From Chromatiales bacterium (GTDB lineage Bacteria; Pseudomonadota; Gammaproteobacteria; SZUA-152): a stretch of DNA of 44,631 nt. The stretch lies in assembly GCA_026999335.1 (NCBI GenBank), contig JALTPW010000949.1, positions 1-44,631 of the forward strand, given 5' to 3'. The notes beneath the pieces were generated by a model. The model searched no databases, was not told the DNA's origin, and saw nothing but the letters and a program-made list of their open reading frames with translations. Position 1 is the first letter of the stretch, and each line of letters begins with the position of its first letter. This document shows, one piece after another, positions 20,650 to 29,752 of this stretch. A program made the position numbers and the translations under genes.

Positions 20650-21036
20650 ATGAAAGCAATTAAAGACATGACCCCGGAAGAGCAGGCCAATATGCCTTAT
20701 CCCGAACTGTGCAAGCTCAGGCGGGCAGAGTGGCAGGCCCATGTTGACCAGATGACTGTCCGCCCCGAGATCAAGTTCTGGGAAAAATCCATGATAAACG
20801 AGTATGGACCCACTATTGCAGTAGGGCGCAATCGCGTATCCCCGCTGGTTGGGTTGATGGTTGTCCGATATGGTGAGGCGATCTGGTCGAACGTCACCGG
20901 CAAGCTGGAGAAGTTTTGGCCCGATGAATTCTCGGACGCGGATGTCCAGCGAGCGAATGACTGGATCACGGGAAAGCGCATCCCAGATAAGGTCATTTGG
21001 GCGACGCAAAACCCTGGCGAAGTACACGGAGACTAG
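20650..21036 (+). CDS. Hypothetical late protein
   Basis: 128 residues, hydrophilic, with Trp-rich segments (RAEWQAHVDQ, KFWEKSM, IWSNVTGKLEKFWPDEF). No cysteine in the second half and no membrane span. It lies between two likely structural genes. Function unknown. Confidence 0.6.
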   Translation: MKAIKDMTPEEQANMPYPELCKLRRAEWQAHVDQMTVRPEIKFWEKSMINEYGPTIAVGRNRVSPLVGLMVVRYGEAIWSNVTGKLEKFWPDEFSDADVQRANDWITGKRIPDKVIWATQNPGEVHGD

Positions 21037-21039
21037 ACT

Positions 21040-21474
21040 ATGGCAGAAGCAAGCGATTACCTCGAAAACCAGCTCTCCGATCACATCTTTCGGACGGCGA
21101 GTTTCACCAAGCCAACCGGACTTTATTACGCGCTCTATACCGCCTCACCGGGAGACGCTGGGGGCGGGACAGAAGTTTCCGGCGGGTCTTATGCCCGGGT
21201 AAACCTGGCTCCGGCTGATGCCAATTACAAGGGCACCCACGGGACAACTACAGGCGCATCGAGCGGCACAGGCGGGCAGATCTCCAATGCCTCAGCGATT
21301 ACCTTTCCTGCTCCGACAGCGAACTGGGGAACGGTCACAGATATGGCTGTACTGGATGCCTCGACGGGCGGTAATTTCCTGGTTTACACCCCGCTGACCA
21401 CCTCGAAGACCATCAACAACGGCGATGCTGCCCCGTCCTTCGCGGTGGATGCCTTTACCAACACGATTGCCTGA
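21040..21474 (+). CDS. Phage tail fibre-like / structural protein
   Basis: 144 residues. The start (EASDYLENQLSDHIFRTASF, TGLYYALYTASPGDAGGGTEVSGG, YARVNL) is a widespread phage structural motif: L(e/n)HIFr...Y.ALyTa.P.daG.gtEvsggsYaR. The second half is beta-rich and Gly/Thr-rich. Commonly annotated as tail fibre or virion protein. Ends overlapping the next ATG. Confidence 0.75.
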   Translation: MAEASDYLENQLSDHIFRTASFTKPTGLYYALYTASPGDAGGGTEVSGGSYARVNLAPADANYKGTHGTTTGASSGTGGQISNASAITFPAPTANWGTVTDMAVLDASTGGNFLVYTPLTTSKTINNGDAAPSFAVDAFTNTIA

Positions 21475-21779
21475 TGCCGAGGGAATTCACCAAAGACCCT
21501 GATGCTGTCCTATCGTATAAGTTCGACTGGAAGGCGAAGACGAACGGATCAGGGCCAAGTGACTGGCTTGCCTCTGGGGTTACGATTGCAAGCCAAACAA
21601 TTACAGCGGACAGCGGGATCACCGTGGACAGCAGCAGCATTACGGATACAAGCACTTCGGTGACTGTTACCCTGTCGGGAGGGACGGCAGGTAACAGCTA
21701 CAAGGTAGCATGTAAGATCACAACGTCTGACGGGCAGACGGATGAGCGAAGTATTATGATCAATATTATCGAACGCTAA
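21474..21779 (+). CDS. Ig-like virion protein
   Basis: 101 residues. PREFTKDPDAVLSYKFDWKA, then SGVTIASQTITADSGITVDS and a NSYKVACKITTSDGQTDERSI ending match small phage proteins with one immunoglobulin-like/fibronectin-like fold often paired with the gene type just upstream. Probably displayed on the virion. Confidence 0.7.
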   Translation: MPREFTKDPDAVLSYKFDWKAKTNGSGPSDWLASGVTIASQTITADSGITVDSSSITDTSTSVTVTLSGGTAGNSYKVACKITTSDGQTDERSIMINIIER

Positions 21780-22126
21780 TGCCGGTCAGGCCGCCAACAA
21801 TTTGCCCGAGATGCGGGGTAACAGTACCTAATAGGGGTTACTGCGAGAAACACAGGAAAGAAAGATCGCGAAAAATTGACGAGGCCAGACCAAGCGCAGC
21901 GAAGCGAGGGTATGATCACGCATGGCGCAAGATCAGGGCGTCAGTATTGAGCAGGCATCCTTTATGCCTTTTCTGCGAGGAAGAAGGAAAGACCACCGCG
22001 GCCACTGAGGTGGACCACATAGATGGAAACAGCAGGAACAATAACCCCAACAACCTGAGACCCTTATGTAAGTCATGCCACAGTCGCAGGACAATCAGAG
22101 ACCAAGGCATGCTTAAGAAAAAATAA
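21779..22126 (+). CDS. HNH endonuclease
   Basis: 115 residues. Zinc cysteines CLFC (63, 66) and CKSC (97, 100) frame the HNH core: EVDHIDG (D79, H80), NNNPNNL (N89-N92) and H101. HNH proteins beside the terminase genes of HK97-like cos phages help the terminase cut cos. This one lies immediately before the cos-like gap and terminase small subunit. Confidence 0.9.
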   Translation: MPVRPPTICPRCGVTVPNRGYCEKHRKERSRKIDEARPSAAKRGYDHAWRKIRASVLSRHPLCLFCEEEGKTTAATEVDHIDGNSRNNNPNNLRPLCKSCHSRRTIRDQGMLKKK

Positions 22127-22219
22127 TGCAGGGGAAGGGGGGGTCAAATCTCTGACGCTTTGGCGTTATAGACCGACCGACCCCATAAATTTTCACGCCG
22201 ACAGTTAGGTTTTTAAGCA
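22127..22219 (+). other. Putative cos region
   Basis: A 93-base gene-free gap between HNH and terminase. It holds a G-rich run followed by TCAAATCTCT, then GACCGACCGACCCC (about 22131-22184), the G-run/C-run layout seen at cos sites of HK97-like phages in this same HNH-to-terS interval. The exact nick positions cannot be read. Confidence 0.6.
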
Positions 22220-22603
22220 ATGGCTAATAAACGACTCCCCGATAACGTGCACAAGCTCCGAGGAACGCTAAGAAAAGACCGCCACGGAGACCCATCAAAC
22301 AAGCCAAAGCTGAAAAACCAGATACCCAGGATGCCAACATGGCTGAATGCGAACGGCAAGGCAGAGTGGAAGCGCATCACGAAAGAAATGGAGAAGATGG
22401 GGATCATCACGAACGCGGATCGCACCGTCCTCGCCCAGTATTGCCAGCTCTATAGCGAGCTTGTCGCAGATCGCGAGGAGTTCACGGCAGCCAAGCATAC
22501 TCAACTGAGATATTGCCAGATCGAGCTTGGCCTGACGCCGAGCGCACGAAGCAAAATCACACTGCCTGGCGGCGATGAGGGAAACCCATTCGATGACCTA
22601 TGA
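22220..22603 (+). CDS. terS: Terminase small subunit (P27 family)
   Basis: 127 residues: basic start (KLRGTLRKDRHGDPSNKP), then PTWLNANGKAEWKRITKEME, GIITNADRTVLAQYCQLY and a C-terminal LGLTPSARSKI, the standard P27 layout. It recognises cos and hands DNA to the large subunit, whose gene overlaps it by 4 bases. Confidence 0.93.
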   Translation: MANKRLPDNVHKLRGTLRKDRHGDPSNKPKLKNQIPRMPTWLNANGKAEWKRITKEMEKMGIITNADRTVLAQYCQLYSELVADREEFTAAKHTQLRYCQIELGLTPSARSKITLPGGDEGNPFDDL

Positions 22604-24258
22604 CATTTACCGAGCGGGCCAAGAAATACGCGCGGGAGATCAAGTCTGGAAAAATCCAGGCCTGCAAATACGTCAAACAGGCGTGTGACCGATTCCTCCG
22701 TGACATCAAACGCAAGGACATCTTTCTTGATAAGGACGAGGCGGAACGGTGGTGCCGCTTCCTGGAAAAGCTCCCACACGTTAAGGGACAGTGGGCCGCA
22801 AGAGGCGAAACGTTCGTTTTAAGCGACTGGCAGATATTTTGCACCGTTAACATCTTCGGCTGGAAAAAAAAGAAGACGGGCCTCCGACGCTTTCGTGAGG
22901 TCTATATCGAGGTTCCGAGGAAGAACGGCAAATCGTTCTGGGTTGCCGCAATAGGCGTTGGGATGCTCACAATAGACGGCGAGTATGGCGCGGAAGTCTA
23001 TTGCGGTGCGACGACAGAAAAGCAGGCCTGGGAGATATTCCGGCCGGCTAAGCAGATCTGTGAGCGAACGCCAGCACTCAGGGAGAAATTCGGCCTTGAA
23101 GTCAACGCCAAGACGCTGAACATCCTCTCGAATGGGTCGAGGTTTGAACCTGTGATCGGTAACCCCGGGGACGGCGCGAGCCCTTCATGTGGTATTGCTG
23201 ATGAGTACCACGAGCACAAAACCTCAGATCTCGTCGATACCTTTATTACCGGGATGGGAGCCAGGCAGCAGCCGATACAGATCAACATCACGACAGCCGG
23301 ATCGGACACAGGCGGCCCGTGTTACGAAAAGCGAGATGATTTGATCAAGATACTGTCCGGCTCAGTAGATGATGACGCGATTTTCGGGATAATTTACACC
23401 CTTGACGAAGAGGACCAATGGGACACGATTGACGCCTTAAAAAAGGCCAATCCGAATTTCGGTATAAGCGTGGACGAGGCATTTCTTGAGGGTCAGCTAG
23501 CACAGGCAAAACGCTCAGCGCAGAAACAAACGGCGTTCAAGACCAAGCATCTCAATATGTGGGTGGGCGCGAAGGCGGCATGGATGAACATGCTTGCCTA
23601 TCAATCCTGTCGGAAGAAGAATCTTGATCTTGAAAAGCACAAAGGCCGACCGTGCTATATCGGTATTGATCTGGCGTCGAAATCAGACATAGCTTCTATG
23701 GCAATTCTGTTCCCTCCAGAGGGAAACGGGAAATACGCGGCATTCGTCAGGCATTACCTCCCTGAGGATACGATCCTTGAAGGCGGGAATACCAGATATA
23801 AAGCATGGCACCAGGCCGGTCATTTTGAGGCAACACCAGGAAACATTATCGACTTTAGCTACATCGAGGACGATCTTGCAGAGTTGAAAAGCGACTTTCA
23901 GATCGAAGAGATCGCCTATGACCCGTTCCAGGCAACTCAATTTTCAGTGAGAATGCAGGAAGCCGGGTTTCCAATGGTTGAGGTTGGCGCGACGGTCAAG
24001 AACTTCTCGGAGCCGATGAAAGAGCTTGAGGCTCTGATCTTGAGCAAAAAAATTCAATTCACAGATTGCCCGATCCTCATGTGGATGTTTGGCAATGTAG
24101 TTGCAAGACTTGACAAGAAAGACAACATATTCCCGGACAAGGAAAAGGCAGAAAACAAAATCGACGGCGTTGTTGCGCTGATCATGGCGTTCAACCGGCA
24201 TATAGTCGCCACAAGCCGGCCGCGAGGTTACAAGGATCGGGATCTACTAGTGATATGA
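22600..24258 (+). CDS. terL: Terminase large subunit (HK97-like, Terminase_1)
   Basis: 552 residues. ATPase: Walker A VPRKNGKS (105-112), Walker B ending CGIADEYHEH (acids D201, E202), coupling motif ITTAGSD. Nuclease: CYIGIDLASKSDIASM, then EEIAYDPFQAT, then ENKIDGVVALIMA give the RNase-H-like acidic cluster. Full family length. It packages DNA into the prohead and cuts at cos. Confidence 0.96.
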   Translation: MTFTERAKKYAREIKSGKIQACKYVKQACDRFLRDIKRKDIFLDKDEAERWCRFLEKLPHVKGQWAARGETFVLSDWQIFCTVNIFGWKKKKTGLRRFREVYIEVPRKNGKSFWVAAIGVGMLTIDGEYGAEVYCGATTEKQAWEIFRPAKQICERTPALREKFGLEVNAKTLNILSNGSRFEPVIGNPGDGASPSCGIADEYHEHKTSDLVDTFITGMGARQQPIQINITTAGSDTGGPCYEKRDDLIKILSGSVDDDAIFGIIYTLDEEDQWDTIDALKKANPNFGISVDEAFLEGQLAQAKRSAQKQTAFKTKHLNMWVGAKAAWMNMLAYQSCRKKNLDLEKHKGRPCYIGIDLASKSDIASMAILFPPEGNGKYAAFVRHYLPEDTILEGGNTRYKAWHQAGHFEATPGNIIDFSYIEDDLAELKSDFQIEEIAYDPFQATQFSVRMQEAGFPMVEVGATVKNFSEPMKELEALILSKKIQFTDCPILMWMFGNVVARLDKKDNIFPDKEKAENKIDGVVALIMAFNRHIVATSRPRGYKDRDLLVI

Positions 24259-24398
24259 AACAGAAAATACTGGATCTTGTTGGGCTAATCGGCCTCGCCT
24301 CTGTGGGTTATGGGTTGTGGGAGATCAGCCCTGCTGTATCAAAAATCGTGATCGGAGGGTTCTTCGTCGTGTTTGCCTATATTGGGTCTCGCAAGTGA
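24255..24398 (+). CDS. 47-residue two-span membrane protein between terL and portal
   Basis: The ATG overlaps the terL stop and its TGA overlaps the portal GTG. Two hydrophobic segments (LDLVGLIGLASVGYGLW and IVIGGFFVVFAYIG) joined by a short EISPAVSK loop, basic ends. Function unknown. Coupling on both sides supports it. Confidence 0.65.
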   Translation: MKQKILDLVGLIGLASVGYGLWEISPAVSKIVIGGFFVVFAYIGSRK

Positions 24399-25897
24399 TA
24401 TTTGACATTCTTGCACGATCAATCGAGAACCCGAGCACATCGTTATCTGACCCCGCGCAGTGGCTGATTGATGCGTGGGGTGGCGGATCAACAAAAGCGG
24501 GGCAATCCGTCACGACAGAGACGGCGCTGAAATATACGGCGGTCTGGGGTTGTGTGCGGATCATCTCAGAAAGCCTGGCCGTGCTTCCACTCAACCTGTA
24601 TCGGGTAGATGGAAAAAAACGGGAGATTGCGCGAGATCACATCGCGCATCAGCTTGTGCATGATTCCCCAAATGACGAGATGACGTCGTTTGTATTCAGG
24701 GAGATGATGCAGGCCCATTTGTTGACAAGTGGCAACGCCTATGCGCCTATCGTTCGAGATAGCGCGAATCGACCGAGGAAGCTGCTCCCGATTTCGCCGT
24801 CAGAGATCGAGCCTGTCAGGAAGCGCGGCAGGCTTGCATACAAGATCAAAGGCCGCGACAGGTTGAGGGATGCCGCGAATGTGCTCCATATCCCCGGCCT
24901 TGGATTTGACGGCATAAAGGGGTTTTCTCCCATTGCCATGCACAGGGAGGCGATAGGTCTTGGGTTGGCGGCGCAGGAGTTTGGTGCGACATTCTTCGGC
25001 AACGGGGCCACACTTTCAGGCGTTCTTGAGGTGCCTGGCGATCTTGGGGATAACGGTGCAACCCGGCTCAGGGATCAATGGAACAAAGCACACTCTGGAA
25101 CAGGGAATGCGCATAAAACCGCTGTTCTTGAATTCGGGACGAAATATCAGTCCATCGGCGTTCCTCCAGAGGATGCGCAATTTCTGGAAACAAGGAAATT
25201 TCAGATCACGGACATTGCGCGGATCTATCGTGTTCCGCCTCATATGCTGGCTGATCTAGAAAGGGCGACTTTTTCTAACATCACGGAGCAGGATTTAGCC
25301 TTCGTAAAGCACACGATGATCCCGTGGTTGGTTAGATGGGAACAAGAGCTAAACAGGAAGCTATTGAGCCAGGAAGAACGAGAGACCATGTTCTTCAAGT
25401 TCAACGTTGCGGGACTTCTTCGTGGAGACATAAAGAGCCGGTATGAGTCCTATCAAATCGGACGCCAGCAGGGGTTCTTGTCCGTAAATGACATCCGAGA
25501 GCTTGAAGACATGAACCCAATAAACGGCGGGGACGTGTATCTTGAGCCACTAAACATGGTGCCGGCCGGATCTCAAGATAGATCAGAAGATCGCTCAAAA
25601 GAGGCGGAGATCGCAAGGAAGGAGGCAACAGCGCTTCGCAAGAATATGGCGAAGTATGAAGGCAAGCCCGCAGACTTCATGAAGTGGGCGGAAACATTCT
25701 TCCGGGATCACGTTTCCCACGTCGCCAAAAAGCTGGGCACTGATCCCATGACCGCAGCGAAATACTGCGAGTCAGGGCTTGAGGCGATCAAACAGATAAA
25801 GCGTGAAGACTTTTACTCAATGAACCTCAGCGTGTTTGATGGCTGGGAAGAGACTCGCAGCGAAGAGCTAAAGCAGGTAAATCATGATGGAAATTGA
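24395..25897 (+). CDS. Portal protein (HK97 family)
   Basis: 500 residues from the GTG at 24395 (GTGA overlap); the frame extends upstream inside terminase-side sequence. Typical blocks: TETALKYTAVWGCVRIISES, LPLNLYR, LLTSGNAYAPIVRDS, GFSPIAMHREAIGLGLAAQEF, FQITDIARIYRVPPHMLADL, EQELNRKLLS. Twelve subunits form the DNA channel at one capsid vertex. The C-terminal 100 residues are charged and extra to the core. Confidence 0.95.
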   Translation: MIFDILARSIENPSTSLSDPAQWLIDAWGGGSTKAGQSVTTETALKYTAVWGCVRIISESLAVLPLNLYRVDGKKREIARDHIAHQLVHDSPNDEMTSFVFREMMQAHLLTSGNAYAPIVRDSANRPRKLLPISPSEIEPVRKRGRLAYKIKGRDRLRDAANVLHIPGLGFDGIKGFSPIAMHREAIGLGLAAQEFGATFFGNGATLSGVLEVPGDLGDNGATRLRDQWNKAHSGTGNAHKTAVLEFGTKYQSIGVPPEDAQFLETRKFQITDIARIYRVPPHMLADLERATFSNITEQDLAFVKHTMIPWLVRWEQELNRKLLSQEERETMFFKFNVAGLLRGDIKSRYESYQIGRQQGFLSVNDIRELEDMNPINGGDVYLEPLNMVPAGSQDRSEDRSKEAEIARKEATALRKNMAKYEGKPADFMKWAETFFRDHVSHVAKKLGTDPMTAAKYCESGLEAIKQIKREDFYSMNLSVFDGWEETRSEELKQVNHDGN

Positions 25898-26477
25898 ACG
25901 CAGATATACGCCCGGAAAGGTGAGCATTGAAAAACGAGAGGATCACGATCCCGTGATCCGAGGCTATGCCGCCGTATTCGACACACTATCTGAAAACCTG
26001 GGCGGATTCAGAGAAAAAATCGATCCCGGCGCGTTTTCTGATGTTCTGGATGATGATGTAAGGGGTCTGTTTAACCATGACTCAAATCTAATCATCGGCC
26101 GGACGAAGGCCGGGACGCTGAAGATCGCGCAGGACTCAAAAGGGCTTATTTACGAAGCCGAGCCGCCAGACACACAGATCGGCAGGGATCTGGTGGTCTC
26201 TATCGAGAGGGGAGATGTTGATCAATCATCGTTTGCGTTCACGGTTGATCAGGACAAATTTGAAGAGGATGATGACGGCCGGATTATACGGACGATCATC
26301 AAGGTCAAGCGCCTCTATGATGTCTCTCCAGTGACATATCCAGCATACCCTGACGCATCGGTTGGGCTTCGTGGGCTAGAGCAGTTCCTGAAAAACAAGA
26401 ATCCGGATCGTGGGAATGTGTACGCAGAGCGACTAGCGCTTTGCAGGATGAGATTGAAAGAATTAGGTGCCTCGTAG
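25884..26477 (+). CDS. Prohead maturation protease (peptidase S78/U35)
   Basis: 197 residues. RGYAAVFDTLSENLGGFREK, LFNHDSN (H65), QSSFAFTV (Ser near 115-116) and the VSPVTYPAYPDASV end mark the HK97 gp4-type serine protease. It cleaves the capsid protein's N-terminal delta domain during head maturation. Either of two adjacent ATGs could start it; it overlaps the portal gene by 14 bases. Confidence 0.93.
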   Translation: MMEIERRYTPGKVSIEKREDHDPVIRGYAAVFDTLSENLGGFREKIDPGAFSDVLDDDVRGLFNHDSNLIIGRTKAGTLKIAQDSKGLIYEAEPPDTQIGRDLVVSIERGDVDQSSFAFTVDQDKFEEDDDGRIIRTIIKVKRLYDVSPVTYPAYPDASVGLRGLEQFLKNKNPDRGNVYAERLALCRMRLKELGAS

Positions 26478-26555
26478 GAAACGAGCGAGGTGGTGGGGTA
26501 GCCAGTTCCGTTGAACCTACACCCCAATACTTAACTGCAGAACGAGGGCAAAAAA

Positions 26556-27785
26556 ATGACTATCGAATTGAAGCGGCTCATCGAGGAGCGTGCGCGCGTG
26601 GTTACTGCGATGCACGATCTCGTTACAAAGGCCGAAAGCGAAGAGCGCGGTCTCTCGGCCGAGGAGCGCGAGAGCTGGAACAAGATGAATGAATCCATCG
26701 AGTCCTATGATGACCGTATCGAGCGGGCCAAGAAGGCCGAAGACCTGTTCCACCAGCTTGATGAGGTCAATGACGATCTTCTGGACACCGAAGATCGCGG
26801 CGATCAGCGGGACGAAGGTGAGGTACGATCCGAGGCATTTAGCGCACTGCTTCGCAGCGTCGAATCAGGTCTATCTGGTCTGAGCGATGAACATCGGCAG
26901 GTTGTCGCCCAAATGCAGCGCGAAGCTCGCGCCCAGAGCGTTGGCACGACTACCGCCGGCGGATTCCTGGTGCCGGAAAACTTCGCCAATCGCATTATCG
27001 ACGGCATGGCCGTATATGGCGGTATCCGAGATGCCGCGACCGTGATCACCACGTCCGATGGCGGCGATATGCCGTTCCAGACGAATGACGATACGGGCAA
27101 CTCCGGCGCATTACTGGCGGAAAATACGCAGGATTCCGAGCAGGATCTGACCTTCGGTGAGATCACTCTTGGGGCGTACAAGTATACCTCCAAGATCATC
27201 CGCGTGTCGGTCGAGCTGATGCAGGACTCGGCGTTTGATTTGGATGCCTATATCGCAGGCAAGTTCGCAGAACGTCTGGGCCGGATCACGTCAAGTCATT
27301 ATGCGACGGGCACCGGCTCGAGTCAGCCCAACGGCCTGGTGACGGCTTCGACGCTCGGCAAGACGGCGGCGGCTGTGGCGGCGATCACCTATAACGAGAT
27401 GCTGGATCTCAAGCATTCCGTTGATCCCGCGTATCGCCAGGGCGCACGGTGGGCGTTCCATGATTCGACCCTGAAGGCGTTGAAACAGCTTCAGGACTCG
27501 AATGGCCTGCCGCTGTGGTCGCCGAATGTCTCCACTGACGCGCCGGCAATGCTCGATGGTGATCCGTATGTGATCGATAACGGCATTCCGCAGCTCGCAA
27601 CCGGCAACAAGACCGTTATCTATGGCGATCTTACCAAGTACCATATCCGCGATGTTCGTGGGATCACGATGGTGCGGCTGGTCGAACGGTATGCGGACTA
27701 TCACCAGGTCGGCTTTATCGCGTTCATGCGCACAGACGCCGATCTGCTGGATACTGCCGCTGTCAAGCATCTGATCCAGGCGTAA
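26556..27785 (+). CDS. Major capsid protein (HK97 fold)
   Basis: 409 residues. Residues 1-115 are a charged coiled coil, the internal scaffold or delta domain removed by the protease. From TTTAGGFLVPENFANRIIDG (131-150) on, the HK97 layout follows: ITLGAYKYTSKIIRVSVELM, a GTGSSQPNG loop, WAFHDSTLKALKQLQDSNG, GDPYVIDNGIP, then YADYHQVGFIAFMRTD. Directly follows the protease with a 78-base gap. Confidence 0.95.
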   Translation: MTIELKRLIEERARVVTAMHDLVTKAESEERGLSAEERESWNKMNESIESYDDRIERAKKAEDLFHQLDEVNDDLLDTEDRGDQRDEGEVRSEAFSALLRSVESGLSGLSDEHRQVVAQMQREARAQSVGTTTAGGFLVPENFANRIIDGMAVYGGIRDAATVITTSDGGDMPFQTNDDTGNSGALLAENTQDSEQDLTFGEITLGAYKYTSKIIRVSVELMQDSAFDLDAYIAGKFAERLGRITSSHYATGTGSSQPNGLVTASTLGKTAAAVAAITYNEMLDLKHSVDPAYRQGARWAFHDSTLKALKQLQDSNGLPLWSPNVSTDAPAMLDGDPYVIDNGIPQLATGNKTVIYGDLTKYHIRDVRGITMVRLVERYADYHQVGFIAFMRTDADLLDTAAVKHLIQA

Positions 27786-27791
27786 AACCGA

Positions 27792-27832
27792 GGGCGCTTA
27801 GCGCCCATTCACGAGGGGGCTTCGGCCCCCTC
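27792..27832 (+). terminator. Double hairpin after the capsid gene
   Basis: GGGCGC TTA GCGCCC (27792-27806), then GAGGGGGC TTCG GCCCCCTC (27813-27832), an 8-bp stem with a stabilising TTCG loop. No T tract follows, so it may act as a partial terminator or 3' end stabiliser that keeps capsid mRNA abundant. Confidence 0.65.
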
Positions 27833-27848
27833 CATTCTGGAGGGCATT

Positions 27849-28232
27849 ATGCCGAGCAAAGATTTAGCAAATGTCGTGAGCGTGGCACAATCGATCAGGC
27901 CCGCAGCGATCACGGCAACAACGAATGGCGTCGCCGTCAATATGCTGGGATATGAGTCCGCGGTTGTTGTTGTCTCACCGGGGACTATTACCGATGGGAC
28001 GCACACCCCGAAAGTCCAGTATTCGGATGATGGATCGACGGGATGGACGGATGTTCCTGCGGCAAGCCTTCAGGGATCATTCGCCGCGATGGCATCGAAC
28101 ACGGTTCAGGAGGTCGGCGTTGTCGGCGCATATAACTATCTCCGCGCTGTTTCGACTGTCTCGGGCGCTACCACTGGCGGCGTCTACGAGATCAGCATTG
28201 TGCGCGGCCACCCTGATACGGCACCGGTATGA
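27849..28232 (+). CDS. Probable head decoration or virion protein
   Basis: 127 residues, beta-rich: NTKDLANVV-like start (MPSKDLANVVSVAQSIRPAA), AVVVVSPGTITDGTHTPKVQ, YSDDGSTGWTDVP, then LRAVSTVSGATTGGVYEISI. Similar small beta proteins follow the capsid gene in many siphoviruses and decorate the head. Named by position and composition. Confidence 0.6.
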   Translation: MPSKDLANVVSVAQSIRPAAITATTNGVAVNMLGYESAVVVVSPGTITDGTHTPKVQYSDDGSTGWTDVPAASLQGSFAAMASNTVQEVGVVGAYNYLRAVSTVSGATTGGVYEISIVRGHPDTAPV

Positions 28233-28387
28233 AGATCCGAATGAAAGTCGGAATCGCCGGTGTGTCGTGGTCCGCGAAGCCTGGTGATGTCATCGACGTC
28301 GAACCCAAGGAAGCAAAGCGCCTCTGCGAATCAGGCATGGCAGAGCCTGTTGCTGAGAAGCGGAGCGCAAAAGCTGAGAAACGGTAA
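28229..28387 (+). CDS. 52-residue head protein
   Basis: The ATG overlaps the previous stop (TATGA) and its TAA overlaps the next ATG (TAATG). MKIRMKVGIAGVSWSAKPGD, then VIDVEPKEAKRLCESGMAEP, is a small fold common after capsid genes in HK97-like phages, with a Lys/Ala tail. Role unknown. Confidence 0.7.
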   Translation: MKIRMKVGIAGVSWSAKPGDVIDVEPKEAKRLCESGMAEPVAEKRSAKAEKR

Positions 28388-28956
28388 TGCCGTCCGTCCT
28401 CGACACACCAGCGACATCAACGCCTATCGATCTGGATGCAGCGAAAGAGCACCTGAATCTGGACACAACTGATGACGATGCCTATGTGCTGTCCCTGATT
28501 GGAGCTGCGACGAAGCACATTGAAACTATCACGAATCGCGCGTTGATCAATCAGACATGGAGCCAGTACCTGGACGCATTCGAGGACGAGATCGAGCTTT
28601 CAAGGTCGCCGCTATCATCCGTTGTCTCGATAACATACACAGACACAGACGGTGCAACGCAAACAGCCGCGACGTCGTTATATGATGTTGACGCTATATC
28701 AACGCCCGGCCGGGTTCTACTGGCCTATGGTCAATCATGGCCGGATACGCGATCTATCAGGAATGCTGTTCGTATCCAGTATGTAGCCGGGTATGGCGAT
28801 GCTGGCGATGTGCCGCAGCCTATCAAGCAGGCGATGAAGATTTTGATCGGTCACTGGTATGAGCACCGCGAACCCGTAATTGCCGGGACGATTGTCTCAA
28901 ATGTGCCAATATCAGTGGATTCACTCCTGATGCCTTATCGCGTGGTGTTCATGTGA
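28387..28956 (+). CDS. Head-tail connector (HK97 gp6-like)
   Basis: 189 residues. PIDLDAAKEHLNLDTTDDDA, YVLSLIGAATKHIETITNRA, LINQTWSQYLD and VRIQYVAGYGDAGDVPQPIK with a helical end fit the gp6/gp15-type adaptor that binds below the portal. Confidence 0.9.
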   Translation: MPSVLDTPATSTPIDLDAAKEHLNLDTTDDDAYVLSLIGAATKHIETITNRALINQTWSQYLDAFEDEIELSRSPLSSVVSITYTDTDGATQTAATSLYDVDAISTPGRVLLAYGQSWPDTRSIRNAVRIQYVAGYGDAGDVPQPIKQAMKILIGHWYEHREPVIAGTIVSNVPISVDSLLMPYRVVFM

Positions 28957-29276
28957 GAGCTGGGCTTCTTCGCCACAAAGTAACGATTCAGTCCAATACG
29001 CCGACCGTAGATAGCAAGGGCGGAGTGAGTGAGTCGTGGTCAACGTATGCGACGCGCAGATGCTCTATAAAGGTCGTCTCTGCTGCAGAGACAAATGACC
29101 AGAACAAGGAATTTGCGTCTATCGTTTACAAATTCACGTTTCGGCAGGACTCGAAAACTGAGAATATCATTCCAGCGATGCGTATAAGCTATGGCTCAAG
29201 AACGTTTGATATTGAAACGGCGCCCGCTGTCGCGGGATACAGGATGGTGGTGGTAACGGCCAGAGAGCTTGTATGA
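28953..29276 (+). CDS. Head-tail joining protein (SPP1 gp16 / H_T_join family)
   Basis: 107 residues from a GTG overlapping the previous stop. RAGLLRHKVTIQSNTPTVDS, GGVSESWSTYATRRCSIKVV, FTFRQDSKTENIIPAMRISY and RTFDIETAPAV are standard for this stopper family, which closes the head after packaging. Confidence 0.9.
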   Translation: MRAGLLRHKVTIQSNTPTVDSKGGVSESWSTYATRRCSIKVVSAAETNDQNKEFASIVYKFTFRQDSKTENIIPAMRISYGSRTFDIETAPAVAGYRMVVVTARELV

Positions 29277-29752
29277 CGCCAGATATTAAACTCAAAGGGG
29301 GAAAGGAATTGGCAGCAACCCTCAAACTTCTTGATCTCAAGACAGAGCGCAAGTTCGGAATGCAGGCGCTTAGAGCAGGGGCGAGAGTCATCATCAAGGA
29401 CGCGAGAAAGCGGGTTCCCGTAAAGACTGGATTACTTCGCCGCAGGGGGTTTATCACTAAGGCGGCAAAGGGCAGGAGGAATGAGATTGTCTTGATGCTC
29501 GGGACTCGAGGCGGGAAAAATGCGCCGTGGTACGCCCACTTGATCGAATTCGGCACGAAGCCTCGAACGATCAAGGCCCGCAAGGCCATTCTCGTGAACC
29601 CGGAGAGCGGGCAGGTCTTCGGGAAAACTGTTGAACATCCCGGAACCAGAGCAAGGCCGTTTTTCCGTCCGGCGCTAGATGAGAATAAAACCGAAGTTCT
29701 TGAGGCGATTAGGAAAAAACTGTCAGATTTTCTGGAGAAAGAAGGGCTGTGA
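29273..29752 (+). CDS. HK97 gp10-like tail completion protein
   Basis: 159 residues. KGGKELAATLKLLDLKTERK, ALRAGARVIIKDARKRVPVK TGLLRR, and HLIEFGTKPRTIKARKAILV with a FFRPALDENKTEVL end match the gp10/neck family. It joins the tail to the connector. Overlaps both neighbours by 4 bases. Confidence 0.92.
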   Translation: MTPDIKLKGGKELAATLKLLDLKTERKFGMQALRAGARVIIKDARKRVPVKTGLLRRRGFITKAAKGRRNEIVLMLGTRGGKNAPWYAHLIEFGTKPRTIKARKAILVNPESGQVFGKTVEHPGTRARPFFRPALDENKTEVLEAIRKKLSDFLEKEGL

